A stretch of DNA of 13,199 nucleotides from Candidatus Zambryskiibacteriota bacterium (GCA_016202965.1 JACQNQ010000020.1:1-13199), one strand, 5' to 3'. Counted from the stretch's first letter, positions 5,964-11,717 are shown. Translations and numbers: made by a program. The notes: a model not told the origin generated them from the sequence alone.

Positions 5964-6280
5964 TTATTTTTTTTCCAATCTTCGAATTCTGGTGTCCAAA
6001 TCCACAAAATGTGTCTTATCAAGTTTCTTATCTAACTTCATTGCCACATCGTAACTGATACTGCCTATCTCTATTTTTATTTTTGACAAATCGACTAATA
6101 CATATGAGAGTCTAGTGTTTTTGTATGAGAATCTAATTTTTTATTAATGCCATTAAATTCTTCTTGGGCAACTTGAATTCTTTTATCAAAAATTTCGGTT
6201 AGTTTTTCCGTTTGGTGTTTAAGAAGCTCTTTAATATTTTCTCCTGAGTTCTTTTGTGTTTTTTTGGTCTTTTTTAACAT
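5964..6280 (-). pseudogene. Coiled-coil protein gene broken by a frameshift
   Basis: The first part (6280-6095, 61 aa) reads MLKKTKKTQKNSGENIKELL... and ends in a heptad-like DSHTKTLDSHMY just before a stop. In the next frame, from about 6103 down to a stop at 5964-5966, the sequence continues as VLVDLSKIKIEIGSISYDVA, KLDKKLDKTHFVDLDTRIRRLEKK. This is a fluent coiled-coil end of the same type. A single-base loss (or equivalent shift) near the ATATG at about 6103-6107 joins the two parts into one protein of about 104 aa. The family looks like a common short coiled-coil protein with a KLDKKLDK...DLDTRIRRLE tail. It could be a recent pseudogene, an assembly error, or less likely programmed frameshifting, since no clear slippery site is seen. 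It is 15 nt downstream of grpE. Confidence 0.75.
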
Positions 6281-6295
6281 AATTTATATTGTATA

Positions 6296-6895
6296 TTACT
6301 TTGTCTCATAGTGTCCAACTTTCACTTTTGGAGCACGGATTTCTTTGCCGTTTAATTCGTAGCCGACTTGAACAACATCCAGTATTTTATCATTGTCGGT
6401 TTCATTTTCAACTGTAACAGTTTCAATGGCTTCATCGCGAGCAGATACATAGGAATTTCCTATGGGGTTGATAACTTTCAAACCGTGACCTGACAAAATG
6501 TTAAAAAGTTGCGAGTGAATGGATTCCACACCGGTTCGCCAGTTTTTATCCACACTTTCCCAAGCTTCCTTGTTTTTGAAAGCCGATTCAAATGAATCCA
6601 AAACTGGTAGAAGTTCTGAGATAATATCGGCTTTGGAAAATTTTAAAAACTCTTTTTTGACTTCCTCGTCTCTTTTTCTGGTGTTTATAAAATCGGCTTT
6701 GTCTCTCTGCCAGCTGTCCAAAAGCTCGCCATTTTTCTTTTCCAGATCTTTTATGCGAGCTTTAAGTTTGTCTACTTTTTGCTGATAATCCGCACCAGTT
6801 ACTTCTGTATTATCTTCAAAAACCACATCTTCTGTGGTTTCATCCCCTGGGTCAGTATCTACTTCTGGTTCTGTATTTTTGTTCTCATCATCCAT
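6296..6895 (-). CDS. grpE: Nucleotide exchange factor GrpE
   Basis: GrpE releases ADP from DnaK and so resets the Hsp70 cycle. The 199-aa product has an acidic disordered N-terminus (about 1-35), a long coiled-coil dimerisation helix (about 36-80, DYQQKVDKLKARIKDLEKKN...SWQRDKADFINTRKR), a helical bundle (ADIISELLPVLDSFESAF) and the C-terminal beta wing (IGNSYVSARDEAIETV, ILDVVQVGYELNGKEIRAPKVKVG). All of these are typical of the family and the length is normal. Only the start codon at 6895 gives a sensible N-terminus. No SD is visible. A TAAAAT stretch just upstream could be a -10, but the -35 spacing is poor. It is divergent from small gene 5. Confidence 0.97.
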   Translation of the reverse strand: MDDENKNTEPEVDTDPGDETTEDVVFEDNTEVTGADYQQKVDKLKARIKDLEKKNGELLDSWQRDKADFINTRKRDEEVKKEFLKFSKADIISELLPVLDSFESAFKNKEAWESVDKNWRTGVESIHSQLFNILSGHGLKVINPIGNSYVSARDEAIETVTVENETDNDKILDVVQVGYELNGKEIRAPKVKVGHYETK

Positions 6896-6937
6896 GTTAG
6901 GCGTATTTTAACACAAAATTAAAGATTTCAAAATTAG

Positions 6938-6966
6938 TTGACGGAACTAAGGTGTCATGCTATATT
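6938..6966 (+). promoter_or_regulatory. Sigma70-type promoter of small gene 5
   Basis: TTGACG (6938-6943), a 17-nt spacer ending ATGC, then TATATT (6961-6966). It has the same signature as the promoters at 1615 and 5653. The leader before the ATG would be about 17 nt. Confidence 0.88.
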
Positions 6967-6989
6967 TAAAACTGGAAGGAGGTGACCTA

Positions 6990-7211
6990 ATGATTACCAC
7001 GGTAAATCGGGAAGAATTAACGGAAGATTTGAAAGGAAGTGACCTGCTTGTTGACGGCAAACGATTGGGAACTATCAATAATGATGGTTTGACCATTCAA
7101 GTTGTCAGAGCCATGAACGCGATGGATGTTATTCTCCTTGATGAATTGGAGCTCGAAGAGATCTTGGGTGTAGTGAAGAGCTACACTCAGAAACCGCTCA
7201 GTCATCGTTAA
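6990..7211 (+). CDS. Small gene 5: unknown 73-aa acidic protein
   Basis: I do not recognise the family. The ATG at 6990 is preferred over an in-frame ATG at 6957: the latter falls inside the -10 region, while a near-perfect SD (AAGGAGGTGA, 6977-6986) precedes 6990. The 73-aa product starts MITTVNREELTEDLKGSDLL. It contains VDGKRLGTINNDGLTIQVVR, a beta-hairpin-like segment, then MDVILLDELELEEILGVVKS, a Leu- and Glu-rich helix. It is overall acidic and likely cytoplasmic, with no membrane segment. Promoter, SD and terminator are all strong, implying heavy expression. It is divergent from grpE, and structured element C lies 100 nt downstream. Confidence 0.87.
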   Translation: MITTVNREELTEDLKGSDLLVDGKRLGTINNDGLTIQVVRAMNAMDVILLDELELEEILGVVKSYTQKPLSHR

Positions 7212-7214
7212 AGC

Positions 7215-7265
7215 ACCGCCATCGTGGCGACGGAAAATTCCGTCGGTCACGATCGGCGGTTTTTT
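7215..7265 (+). terminator. Very strong intrinsic terminator after small gene 5
   Basis: A nested stem of ACCGCC/GGCGGT, ATCGTG/CACGAT and GACGGAA/TTCCGTC with an AA tip, followed by a run of T. It is about 19 paired bases long with only small bulges. It begins 3 nt after the stop codon. Confidence 0.93.
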
Positions 7266-7277
7266 CGTGTAAAATTT

Positions 7278-7303
7278 CACATATCAGCCATGGCTGATAT
7301 GTG
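7278..7303. repeat. 26-bp perfect palindrome centred on CCATGG
   Basis: The 26 bases 7278-7303 equal their own reverse complement. As RNA they fold to an 11-bp stem (CACATATCAGC/GCTGATATGTG) with loop CATG. The element sits 7 nt before structured element C. It may be a protein-binding operator-like site, or a minus-strand terminator for the rpsI transcript (AAATTTT follows on that strand). I cannot decide. Confidence 0.7.
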
Positions 7304-7310
7304 GCACTGA

Positions 7311-7597
7311 GCAAAATCTCGTTTCATTAAAACTTTTCTGGAGACTTTCGGAATGAATGAAGACATGAGTGAGGAGTGATGTTATCACTCCGCAAGACCT
7401 TGAGCGTTTTGTAATCAAAATGTGAAAGGTGCTGAAATGCACGTAGCATTTCAGAGTCGGAGCGCGACAGCGCGAGACGGGGTAGCGGAATTTTTCAGCA
7501 GAAAAATATCCGTGACCTGTTCCTGTAAGGAACGAGAAAATTTCCATCAAGAAATATTTCGTGCTCCAGAAAAGATTTGGTGAGAAAGAGATTTTGC
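7311..7597. ncRNA. Structured foldback element, copy C (largest; putative structured RNA)
   Basis: GCAAAATCTC (7311-7320) pairs with GAGATTTTGC (7588-7597). The internal loop is again CGTT opposite GAGAAA, and CTTTTCTGGAG (7333-7343) pairs with CTCCAGAAAAG (7564-7574), a perfect 11 bp. The interior is expanded to many hairpins: GGAGTGAT/ATCACTCC near 7371, ACCTT...GTTTTG/CAAAAT...AAGGT near 7399-7434, CTGAAATGC/GCATTTCAG near 7432-7454, CGCG/CGCG near 7461, TTTTTC/GAAAAA near 7492, and GTTCCT/AGGAAC near 7519-7533. The segment CCTTGAGC...GTTTTGT resembles arm 1 of copy B. No supported gene lies inside. It is between the small gene 5 terminator and the end of the ribosomal operon. Confidence 0.66.
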
Positions 7598-7795
7598 GAT
7601 TATCGCTTTGACCAATGTGGAACGCTTCGCTCCTGGGAAACCCACGGTTTTCGCTCCCTCCTTACAGGAGCAGTACACCTTTTCGATATTTTATTTCACT
7701 TTGTTCATAAAATATCTGAAGAAGGTCTTGCGAAGTCATAACATGACTTCTCACCTTCCTGCACGGGAAAACACCCAGTTTCCCGACCCTTTTCT
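7598..7795. other. Gene-free, hairpin-rich stretch between element C and the rpsI end
   Basis: No credible gene is seen. Several local foldbacks are present: GATATTTTAT (7685-7694) with ATAAAATATC (7707-7716); GAAGG and GAAGTC with GACTTC and CCTTC (about 7719-7758); and CGGGAAA (7764-7770) with TTTCCCG (7779-7785). TTCGCTCC occurs twice near 7625 and 7651. On the minus strand this would be the long 3' UTR of rpsI. It may belong to a larger structured region together with element C. Confidence 0.5.
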
Positions 7796-7840
7796 GCTCC
7801 ACAATGGAGCAAGGGATTACCTCTTGCTCCATTGTGGAGC
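7796..7840. repeat. Perfect 18-bp inverted repeat spanning the end of rpsI
   Basis: GCTCCACAATGGAGCAAG (7796-7813) and its exact complement at 7823-7840 flank a 9-nt loop that contains the rpsI stop codon. The right arm encodes the conserved APQWSK tail of uS9. Each arm also folds on itself (GCTCCA/TGGAGC). No T-run follows on the minus strand, so it is not a classical terminator. It may protect the 3' end of the operon mRNA. Confidence 0.85.
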
Positions 7841-8218
7841 TTTCCTTGCTTTTTTGAGACCAAATTTGCGACGTTCTTTTGCCCGGGGGTCGCGTTTAAG
7901 GTAGCCGGCTTTTTTCAAAGTTTTACGCAGGTCGCCTTGATACAAAGTCAGAGCCCGAGCAATACCGTGACGAAGGGCTTCTGATTGCGAGTGGATCCCT
8001 CCGCCAAAAATATGGGCGCTGACTTTAAATTTATCTGACACGGCGAAGAAGGGTTGCTCTACAATAATTTGCATCTCTTTGGTCGGAAAATATTTTCCAA
8101 GTTCTTTGTTATTTATAGCAAAGGTTGTTTTTGAACTTGGTGTAATGCGAACACGAGCGACAGATGTCTTCCGGCGACCGACTGCTTCTATATATCTCGG
8201 TTCAATTTTATGTTCCAT
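7817..8218 (-). CDS. rpsI: 30S ribosomal protein uS9
   Basis: uS9 is a small-subunit head protein whose C-terminal tail reaches the P-site tRNA. The 133-aa product has YIEAVGRRKTSVARVRITP near the N-terminus, GGGIHSQSEALRHGIARAL in the middle, and the basic end DPRAKERRKFGLKKARKAPQ...SKR. All are family hallmarks, and the universal terminal SKR is intact. It is the last gene of the operon, downstream of rplM with a 33-nt spacer made of AGTTAAA repeats. There is no SD. The stop codon lies in the loop of a perfect inverted repeat. Confidence 0.98.
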   Translation of the reverse strand: MEHKIEPRYIEAVGRRKTSVARVRITPSSKTTFAINNKELGKYFPTKEMQIIVEQPFFAVSDKFKVSAHIFGGGIHSQSEALRHGIARALTLYQGDLRKTLKKAGYLKRDPRAKERRKFGLKKARKAPQWSKR

Positions 8219-8224
8219 AAAATG

Positions 8225-8250
8225 AGTTAAAAGTTAAAAGTTAAAAGTTA
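8225..8250. repeat. Tandem AGTTAAA heptamer array between rplM and rpsI
   Basis: AGTTAAA is repeated in perfect tandem for about 3.7 units, filling almost the whole spacer. It is the same word that builds the other spacers of this operon, here in one orientation only, so it cannot fold alone. Confidence 0.8.
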
Positions 8251-8251
8251 A

Positions 8252-8596
8252 TTATTCTGTGACAGTTAAGCGTGTCATCATTTTTGCCCGTAATTTATTC
8301 TTCGGCAACATGCCGTGCACAGCTTCTTTAAAAAGCTCGCTGTAGCCCTTTTTGGCGATAATTTGAGCCATCGTCGGCTGACGCAGTCCGCCCGGATAAC
8401 CAGAATATTGGCTGTATATTTTTTGCTTTTTTTTCTTTTCGTCAATTGATGCTTTGCTCGTATTTTTTATTTCTACGGTTATGTTTGGAATAGCGTTTCT
8501 TTTAAAGTCCGGATTATTTTTGCCCATCAGCAAAATAGCTACCTCAGTTGCCACTCGTCCGATTTTTTTGTTTTCTGCGTCTATTGTATATTTCAT
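8252..8596 (-). CDS. rplM: 50S ribosomal protein uL13
   Basis: uL13 is an early-assembling large-subunit protein. The 114-aa product has DAENKKIGRVATEVAILLMGKNN, YSQYSGYPGGLRQPTM and EAVHGMLPKNKLRAKMMTRL, which match the family core. It is shorter than the roughly 142 aa common in bacteria: the N-terminal extension before the 'DA..K.iGR.A' motif and the C-terminal tail are both trimmed. Such trimming is in keeping with reduced Patescibacteria ribosomal proteins. Its start overlaps the end of rplQ by 4 nt (ATGA type), implying translational coupling. There is no SD. Confidence 0.97.
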   Translation of the reverse strand: MKYTIDAENKKIGRVATEVAILLMGKNNPDFKRNAIPNITVEIKNTSKASIDEKKKKQKIYSQYSGYPGGLRQPTMAQIIAKKGYSELFKEAVHGMLPKNKLRAKMMTRLTVTE

Positions 8597-8940
8597 ATAA
8601 GTTCTATTACAGCCATTAAAGCCCCGTCGCTCAATCTCGCCGGCAATTTTGTAATTCTGGTATAACCGCCGAAACTTTTTTCATACCTTGGCGCAATATC
8701 TTTAACTATTTTCTCCGCTCCGATTTTGCCGATTTTTGAAACTAAGTTTCTCCTTCCTGCCAACGTGCCCAAACGTCCTTGCGTTATAATTTTTTCAACA
8801 TATGGACGAAGTGAACGAGCTTTTGCTTCAGTGGTTTTAATCTTATTTTTCAAAATCAAAGCCAGGACAAGAGAGTTAAGCAATGATTTGCGTACTTTGC
8901 GTATCCGACCGAATTTTCTTTTTGATTTACCGTGATTCAT
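8593..8940 (-). CDS. rplQ: 50S ribosomal protein bL17
   Basis: bL17 lies near the peptide exit tunnel of the large subunit. The 115-aa product starts MNHGKSKRKFGRIRKVRKSL and includes ALILKNKIKTTEAKARSLRPYVEKIIT and the C-terminal GGYTRITKLPARLSDGALMAVIELI. This corresponds to the usual 'GGYTRI.K...R.GD.A.MA.IELV' ending. The usual 'GR....R..L..NL...L' core is also seen. A CTTTAACTAA motif lies 4 nt before the ATG and no SD is present. The gene follows rpoA as in most bacteria and overlaps rplM. Confidence 0.97.
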   Translation of the reverse strand: MNHGKSKRKFGRIRKVRKSLLNSLVLALILKNKIKTTEAKARSLRPYVEKIITQGRLGTLAGRRNLVSKIGKIGAEKIVKDIAPRYEKSFGGYTRITKLPARLSDGALMAVIELI

Positions 8941-9032
8941 ATGTTTAGTTAAAGGTTAAAAGTAAAAAGTTTAGAAAGTGAATGCAAGTTTTTAATGTTT
9001 TCCTTTAACTTTTAACTTTCTACTTTTAACTA
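8941..9032. repeat. Foldback spacer of AGTTAAAAG-type words between rpoA and rplQ
   Basis: The left half carries AGTTAAAGGTTAAAAGT and related words. The right half carries their complements (CTTTAACTTTTAACTTTC...). The halves can pair imperfectly into a long A/U stem. The 23 bases at 9009-9031 are the exact reverse complement of 10757-10779 in the rpsK-rpsD spacer, so the spacers share a common origin or a common repeat. Confidence 0.75.
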
Positions 9033-9989
9033 TTACTTGAGGGTAATCCCGAAAGTCTGAAGCACTTCTCTGATTTCTGACAGACCTTTTGAGCCGAGCC
9101 CTTCAATCTCCAGAATATCTTTTTCTTTCTTGCGAGCAAGTCCGCCAAGAGTGCGAATGTTAGCGTTTGAAAGAGCATTTAATGTTCTGACTGATAAATC
9201 CAAAGTCTCTATGCGTGTTTTTAAAGAATCGTCATCAATCTTAACTTTTTTTTGCAATTCTTCCGAAAGAACGTCGGCCGAAGTTATTATTTCTTCTTCC
9301 TTAAAACCGATAATTGCTTTAAGCTGGCTGATCATAGTTTCAATCGATTTTTCAAGGGCTTCCTTCGGGGTGATAGTGCCGTCAGTTTCAATAAAAATCT
9401 TCAAGCGATTAAAGTCCGTTCGGTCTCCAATACGCATATTTTCCACTTCGTAGCTGACTCTTCTTATCGGAGTAAAAATAGCGTCTAAAGTGATTTGTCC
9501 GATGTCAACCCGATTTTTTTGCAAGATTTCTTTTGATATAAAGCCAAGCCCTTTTTCAACGGTTATTTCCATATCAAGTTCTGCTCCTTTGCCTGTAAGA
9601 TTGGCTATAACAAGTTCCGGATTTAGAATTTCCACACCTCCCGGAACTTTTATTTCACCGGCTTTGACTTCTTTTATTCCCTTAACTTTTAGGCTTAAGG
9701 TTTGAGGCTCCAGAGAAACAACACTGAAACGAACCCTTTTTAGGTTTAAAAGTATAGTTATGACGTCTTCTTTGATATTTGGTATGACAGAAAACTCATG
9801 TGAAATACCGGCTATTTTAACAGCTGTCACGGCGGAACCTGGCAAAGATGACAAAATAATTCGTCTTAATGAATTACCGAGGGTATGCCCATAACCGGGA
9901 TAAAGCCCGTCAACCTCGTATGAGCCGGTGAAATCCGCTTCCGATACGATTTTAGGTTTTGATGGCAAGACAATTGTATAGTCAGACAT
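9033..9989 (-). CDS. rpoA: RNA polymerase alpha subunit
   Basis: The alpha subunit dimerises to nucleate RNA polymerase assembly and contacts activators and UP elements through its C-terminal domain. The 318-aa product has the N-terminal domain with GYGHTLGNSLRRIILSSLPG (dimer interface) and KGLGFISKEIL, ending near 230. A linker follows, then the C-terminal domain DLSVRTLNALSNANIRTLGGL...ILEIEGLGSKGLSEIREVLQ with its helix-hairpin-helix. The SVR...N residues that touch DNA are present. The length is normal. A CTTTTAACTAA motif lies 9 nt before the ATG, with no SD. It follows rpsD in the standard order, separated by a strong hairpin. Confidence 0.98.
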   Translation of the reverse strand: MSDYTIVLPSKPKIVSEADFTGSYEVDGLYPGYGHTLGNSLRRIILSSLPGSAVTAVKIAGISHEFSVIPNIKEDVITILLNLKRVRFSVVSLEPQTLSLKVKGIKEVKAGEIKVPGGVEILNPELVIANLTGKGAELDMEITVEKGLGFISKEILQKNRVDIGQITLDAIFTPIRRVSYEVENMRIGDRTDFNRLKIFIETDGTITPKEALEKSIETMISQLKAIIGFKEEEIITSADVLSEELQKKVKIDDDSLKTRIETLDLSVRTLNALSNANIRTLGGLARKKEKDILEIEGLGSKGLSEIREVLQTFGITLK

Positions 9990-10066
9990 GTAGAGTAATT
10001 AGTTAAAAGTGAAAAGTTTATAAAAATAACACGATTGTTAATATACACTAAATAGTAAAAAGCGGC

Positions 10067-10129
10067 AAGTGTGAAAGTACTCAGTAAAATACAAATGTAT
10101 TTGCTTTCACACTGAGTACTTTCACACTT
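10067..10129. repeat. Strong hairpin (19-bp perfect stem) just after rpsD
   Basis: Bases 10067-10085 and 10111-10129 are exact reverse complements (core AGTGTGAAAGTACTCAGT). The 25-nt loop holds a further AAATAC/GTATTT stem. It starts 6 nt after the rpsD stop on the minus strand, and TGCCGCTTTTTAC follows the stem. It could be an attenuator, or a stability element that lowers rpoA expression relative to the ribosomal genes. The rest of the 145-nt spacer holds a few AGTTAAAAG words. Confidence 0.85.
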
Positions 10130-10134
10130 TCACA

Positions 10135-10743
10135 TTATCGACTATAAAACTCAATGACTGCGTTCAAATCAAAGGTATTTTCTTTCGGTTCAAAAACAGG
10201 CATATTCTGAATCTCGGAAGTTTTTTTAGTTTGGTCAAGTTTTATCCATGCGGGAATATTAATATTTTTCAATCGTTCATCTATTTTTGCAAATAAGACT
10301 TTGGAAAGAGAACCGGGGCGAATGGCTATTTTATCTCCCAAAGAAACTCGAAATGACGGTCTGTTAACCCTTTTGTCGTTTACATTAATATGTCCGTGGG
10401 AAACTATTTGACGCGAACCGCTGCGGGTAGCGGCAAAACCCAGGCGATAGACAATGTTATCCAGTCTTCTTTCCAAAAACTGAAAAATGACCTCGCTTGT
10501 ATTCGGTCTTTTTTTAGAGATTGCTTCTTTGACATAATTCGAAAATTGTCTCTCTGTCAAACCGTAAGTGAAGCGAGCTTTCTGTTTTTCATTCATCTGT
10601 ATGCCAAACTCTGATTTCGGTCTGGAAAAACCGATTTTTTTGCCTTTACGTTCCAAATGAAAAGCATATTTTTGGGTTTGAGTCTTTTCAAAAATCGGCG
10701 CTCCTAAACGTCGCGCTATTTTGTATTTTGGTCCGATAATCAT
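10135..10743 (-). CDS. rpsD: 30S ribosomal protein uS4
   Basis: uS4 is a primary 16S rRNA-binding protein and, in many bacteria, a translational repressor of its operon. The 202-aa product begins MIIGPKYKIARRLGAPIFEK and has no N-terminal Cys cluster, so it is the zinc-free form. The S4 RNA-binding domain is clear: FLERRLDNIVYRLGFAATRSGSRQIVSHGHINVNDKRVNRPS. The C-terminal half IPAWIKLD...FEPKENTFDLNAVIEFYSR matches the family ending. There is no SD; CTTTTAACTAA lies 4 nt before the start. Whether it represses the operon through one of the foldback spacers cannot be told from sequence. Confidence 0.98.
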   Translation of the reverse strand: MIIGPKYKIARRLGAPIFEKTQTQKYAFHLERKGKKIGFSRPKSEFGIQMNEKQKARFTYGLTERQFSNYVKEAISKKRPNTSEVIFQFLERRLDNIVYRLGFAATRSGSRQIVSHGHINVNDKRVNRPSFRVSLGDKIAIRPGSLSKVLFAKIDERLKNINIPAWIKLDQTKKTSEIQNMPVFEPKENTFDLNAVIEFYSR

Positions 10744-10823
10744 AAATTTAGTTAAAAGTTAAAAGTAGAAAGTTAAAAGTGGATACAAGTTTTTTAACTT
10801 TTAACTTGTAACCTTTAACTATC
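10744..10823. repeat. Foldback spacer of AGTTAAAAG words between rpsK and rpsD
   Basis: The left half has at least three AGTTAAAAG-type words. The right half has complements (TTTTTTAACTTTTAACTTG...CTTTAACTA). The two halves can form an A/U-rich hairpin filling the whole spacer. Bases 10757-10779 are repeated, inverted, at 9009-9031. Confidence 0.75.
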
Positions 10824-11255
10824 CTATACTCTCCGCGGTTTTTTCGGTTTTGGTCCGTTATGAGGCACCGGGGTGACATCTTTAATAGAGGTGATGCTTA
10901 TACCTTTGGAAATAAATCCGCGAATACCGGACTCTCGACCGGAGCCGACACCTCTTACCACGACTGAAACTTCCTTCATACCCATGCCGCTAGCTTTGGC
11001 TCCAATTATCTCTCCGACCTTCGCCGCGGCGAAAGGAGTTCCTTTTTTAGCTCCTTTAAAACCTATGGCGCCGCTTGAAGATGTTTCTAAAACGTTGCCT
11101 TTGGTGTCTGTTAGAACAAGTTTTGTATTATTATATGTCGACTGAACATATAATGTTCCGACTTCAACTTTCTTTTTTGATACGGCAGAAATGGCCAACG
11201 ATTTGTTTGCATCTCCACTCTCCTGTCCTGGTTGTACAATTCTTTTTTTACCCAT
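10824..11255 (-). CDS. rpsK: 30S ribosomal protein uS11
   Basis: uS11 sits on the platform of the 30S subunit near the mRNA exit. The 143-aa product has a family-specific core from about residue 30: GTLYVQSTYNNTKLVLTDTKGNV, SSGAIGFKGAKKGTPFAA, VVVRGVGSGRESGIRGF, then ITSIKDVTPVPHNGPKPKKPRRV. The usual C-terminal HNGCRPPKKRRV appears here as HNGPKPKKPRRV, with the common Cys replaced. The N-terminus carries a longer, low-complexity extension (GKKRIVQPGQESGDANKSLA). There is no SD; CTTTAACTAA lies 4 nt before the ATG. Confidence 0.98.
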   Translation of the reverse strand: MGKKRIVQPGQESGDANKSLAISAVSKKKVEVGTLYVQSTYNNTKLVLTDTKGNVLETSSSGAIGFKGAKKGTPFAAAKVGEIIGAKASGMGMKEVSVVVRGVGSGRESGIRGFISKGISITSIKDVTPVPHNGPKPKKPRRV

Positions 11256-11339
11256 GATATTAGTTAAAGGTTAAAAGTTAAAAGTGTGAAGGTGGTAATT
11301 AATCTTTTTTTTAACTTTTAACTTTCGACTTTTAACTTC
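11256..11339. repeat. Foldback spacer between rpsM and rpsK
   Basis: GTTAAAAGTTAAAA (11270-11283) is exactly complementary to 11309-11322, and further AGTTAAAG/CTTTTAACT words flank it. The stretch TTAGTTAAAGGTTAAAAGT also occurs in the same orientation next to rplQ (8945-8963). Confidence 0.75.
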
Positions 11340-11717
11340 TTACTTCTTTTCCGCCACCTTGCGTCCCGTTCCCATAGTCTTTCGTTTTCCACGCAGTGTT
11401 CGAGCATTTGTTTTTGTCCTTTGTCCGCGAGAAGGCAATCCTCTTTGATGCCGTATGCCGCGATATGCTTTGATGTCTTTTAAACGTTTAATGTTTCCGG
11501 CTACTTCCCTCTTTAAGTCTCCTTCAATTTTAAATTCCTCAATAATTTTTCTGACAGCGTTTTCCTGCAGAACATCGATATTTTTCGGTTTCAAACCATA
11601 ATCAACATTGGCCCGGTCAAGAATAGTCCTGGCTCTTGGTCGTCCAATGCCGTAAAGAACTGTCAGTCCGATTTCAATACGTTTTTCTTCCGGCAATGTT
11701 ATTCCTTGTATTCTCAT
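11340..11717 (-). CDS. rpsM: 30S ribosomal protein uS13
   Basis: uS13 is in the head of the small subunit and contacts the P-site tRNA and the large subunit. The 125-aa product starts MRIQGITLPEEKRIEIGLTV, has the helix-hairpin-helix-like YGIGRPRARTILDRANVD, and ends with the conserved AYRGIRHQRGLPSRGQRTKTNARTLRGKRKT followed by a basic tail. The length is normal. It follows rpmJ as in the standard alpha operon. No SD is visible before the ATG. Confidence 0.98.
   Translation of the reverse strand: MRIQGITLPEEKRIEIGLTVLYGIGRPRARTILDRANVDYGLKPKNIDVLQENAVRKIIEEFKIEGDLKREVAGNIKRLKDIKAYRGIRHQRGLPSRGQRTKTNARTLRGKRKTMGTGRKVAEKK

Noticed and set aside
7284..7550. Minus-strand frame of 88 codons inside element C
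   Set aside because: It crosses many paired stems and has no start signals; it is best explained as chance in structured DNA.
291..7597. Elements A-C as transposon ends or MITEs
   Set aside because: No target-site duplications at the flanks, and the interior helices change with pairing kept, which fits RNA better. This is not fully excluded.
7608..7904. Plus-strand frame of 98 codons overlapping the rpsI end
   Set aside because: It is antisense to uS9 codons and the inverted repeat, with no SD and no recognisable protein.
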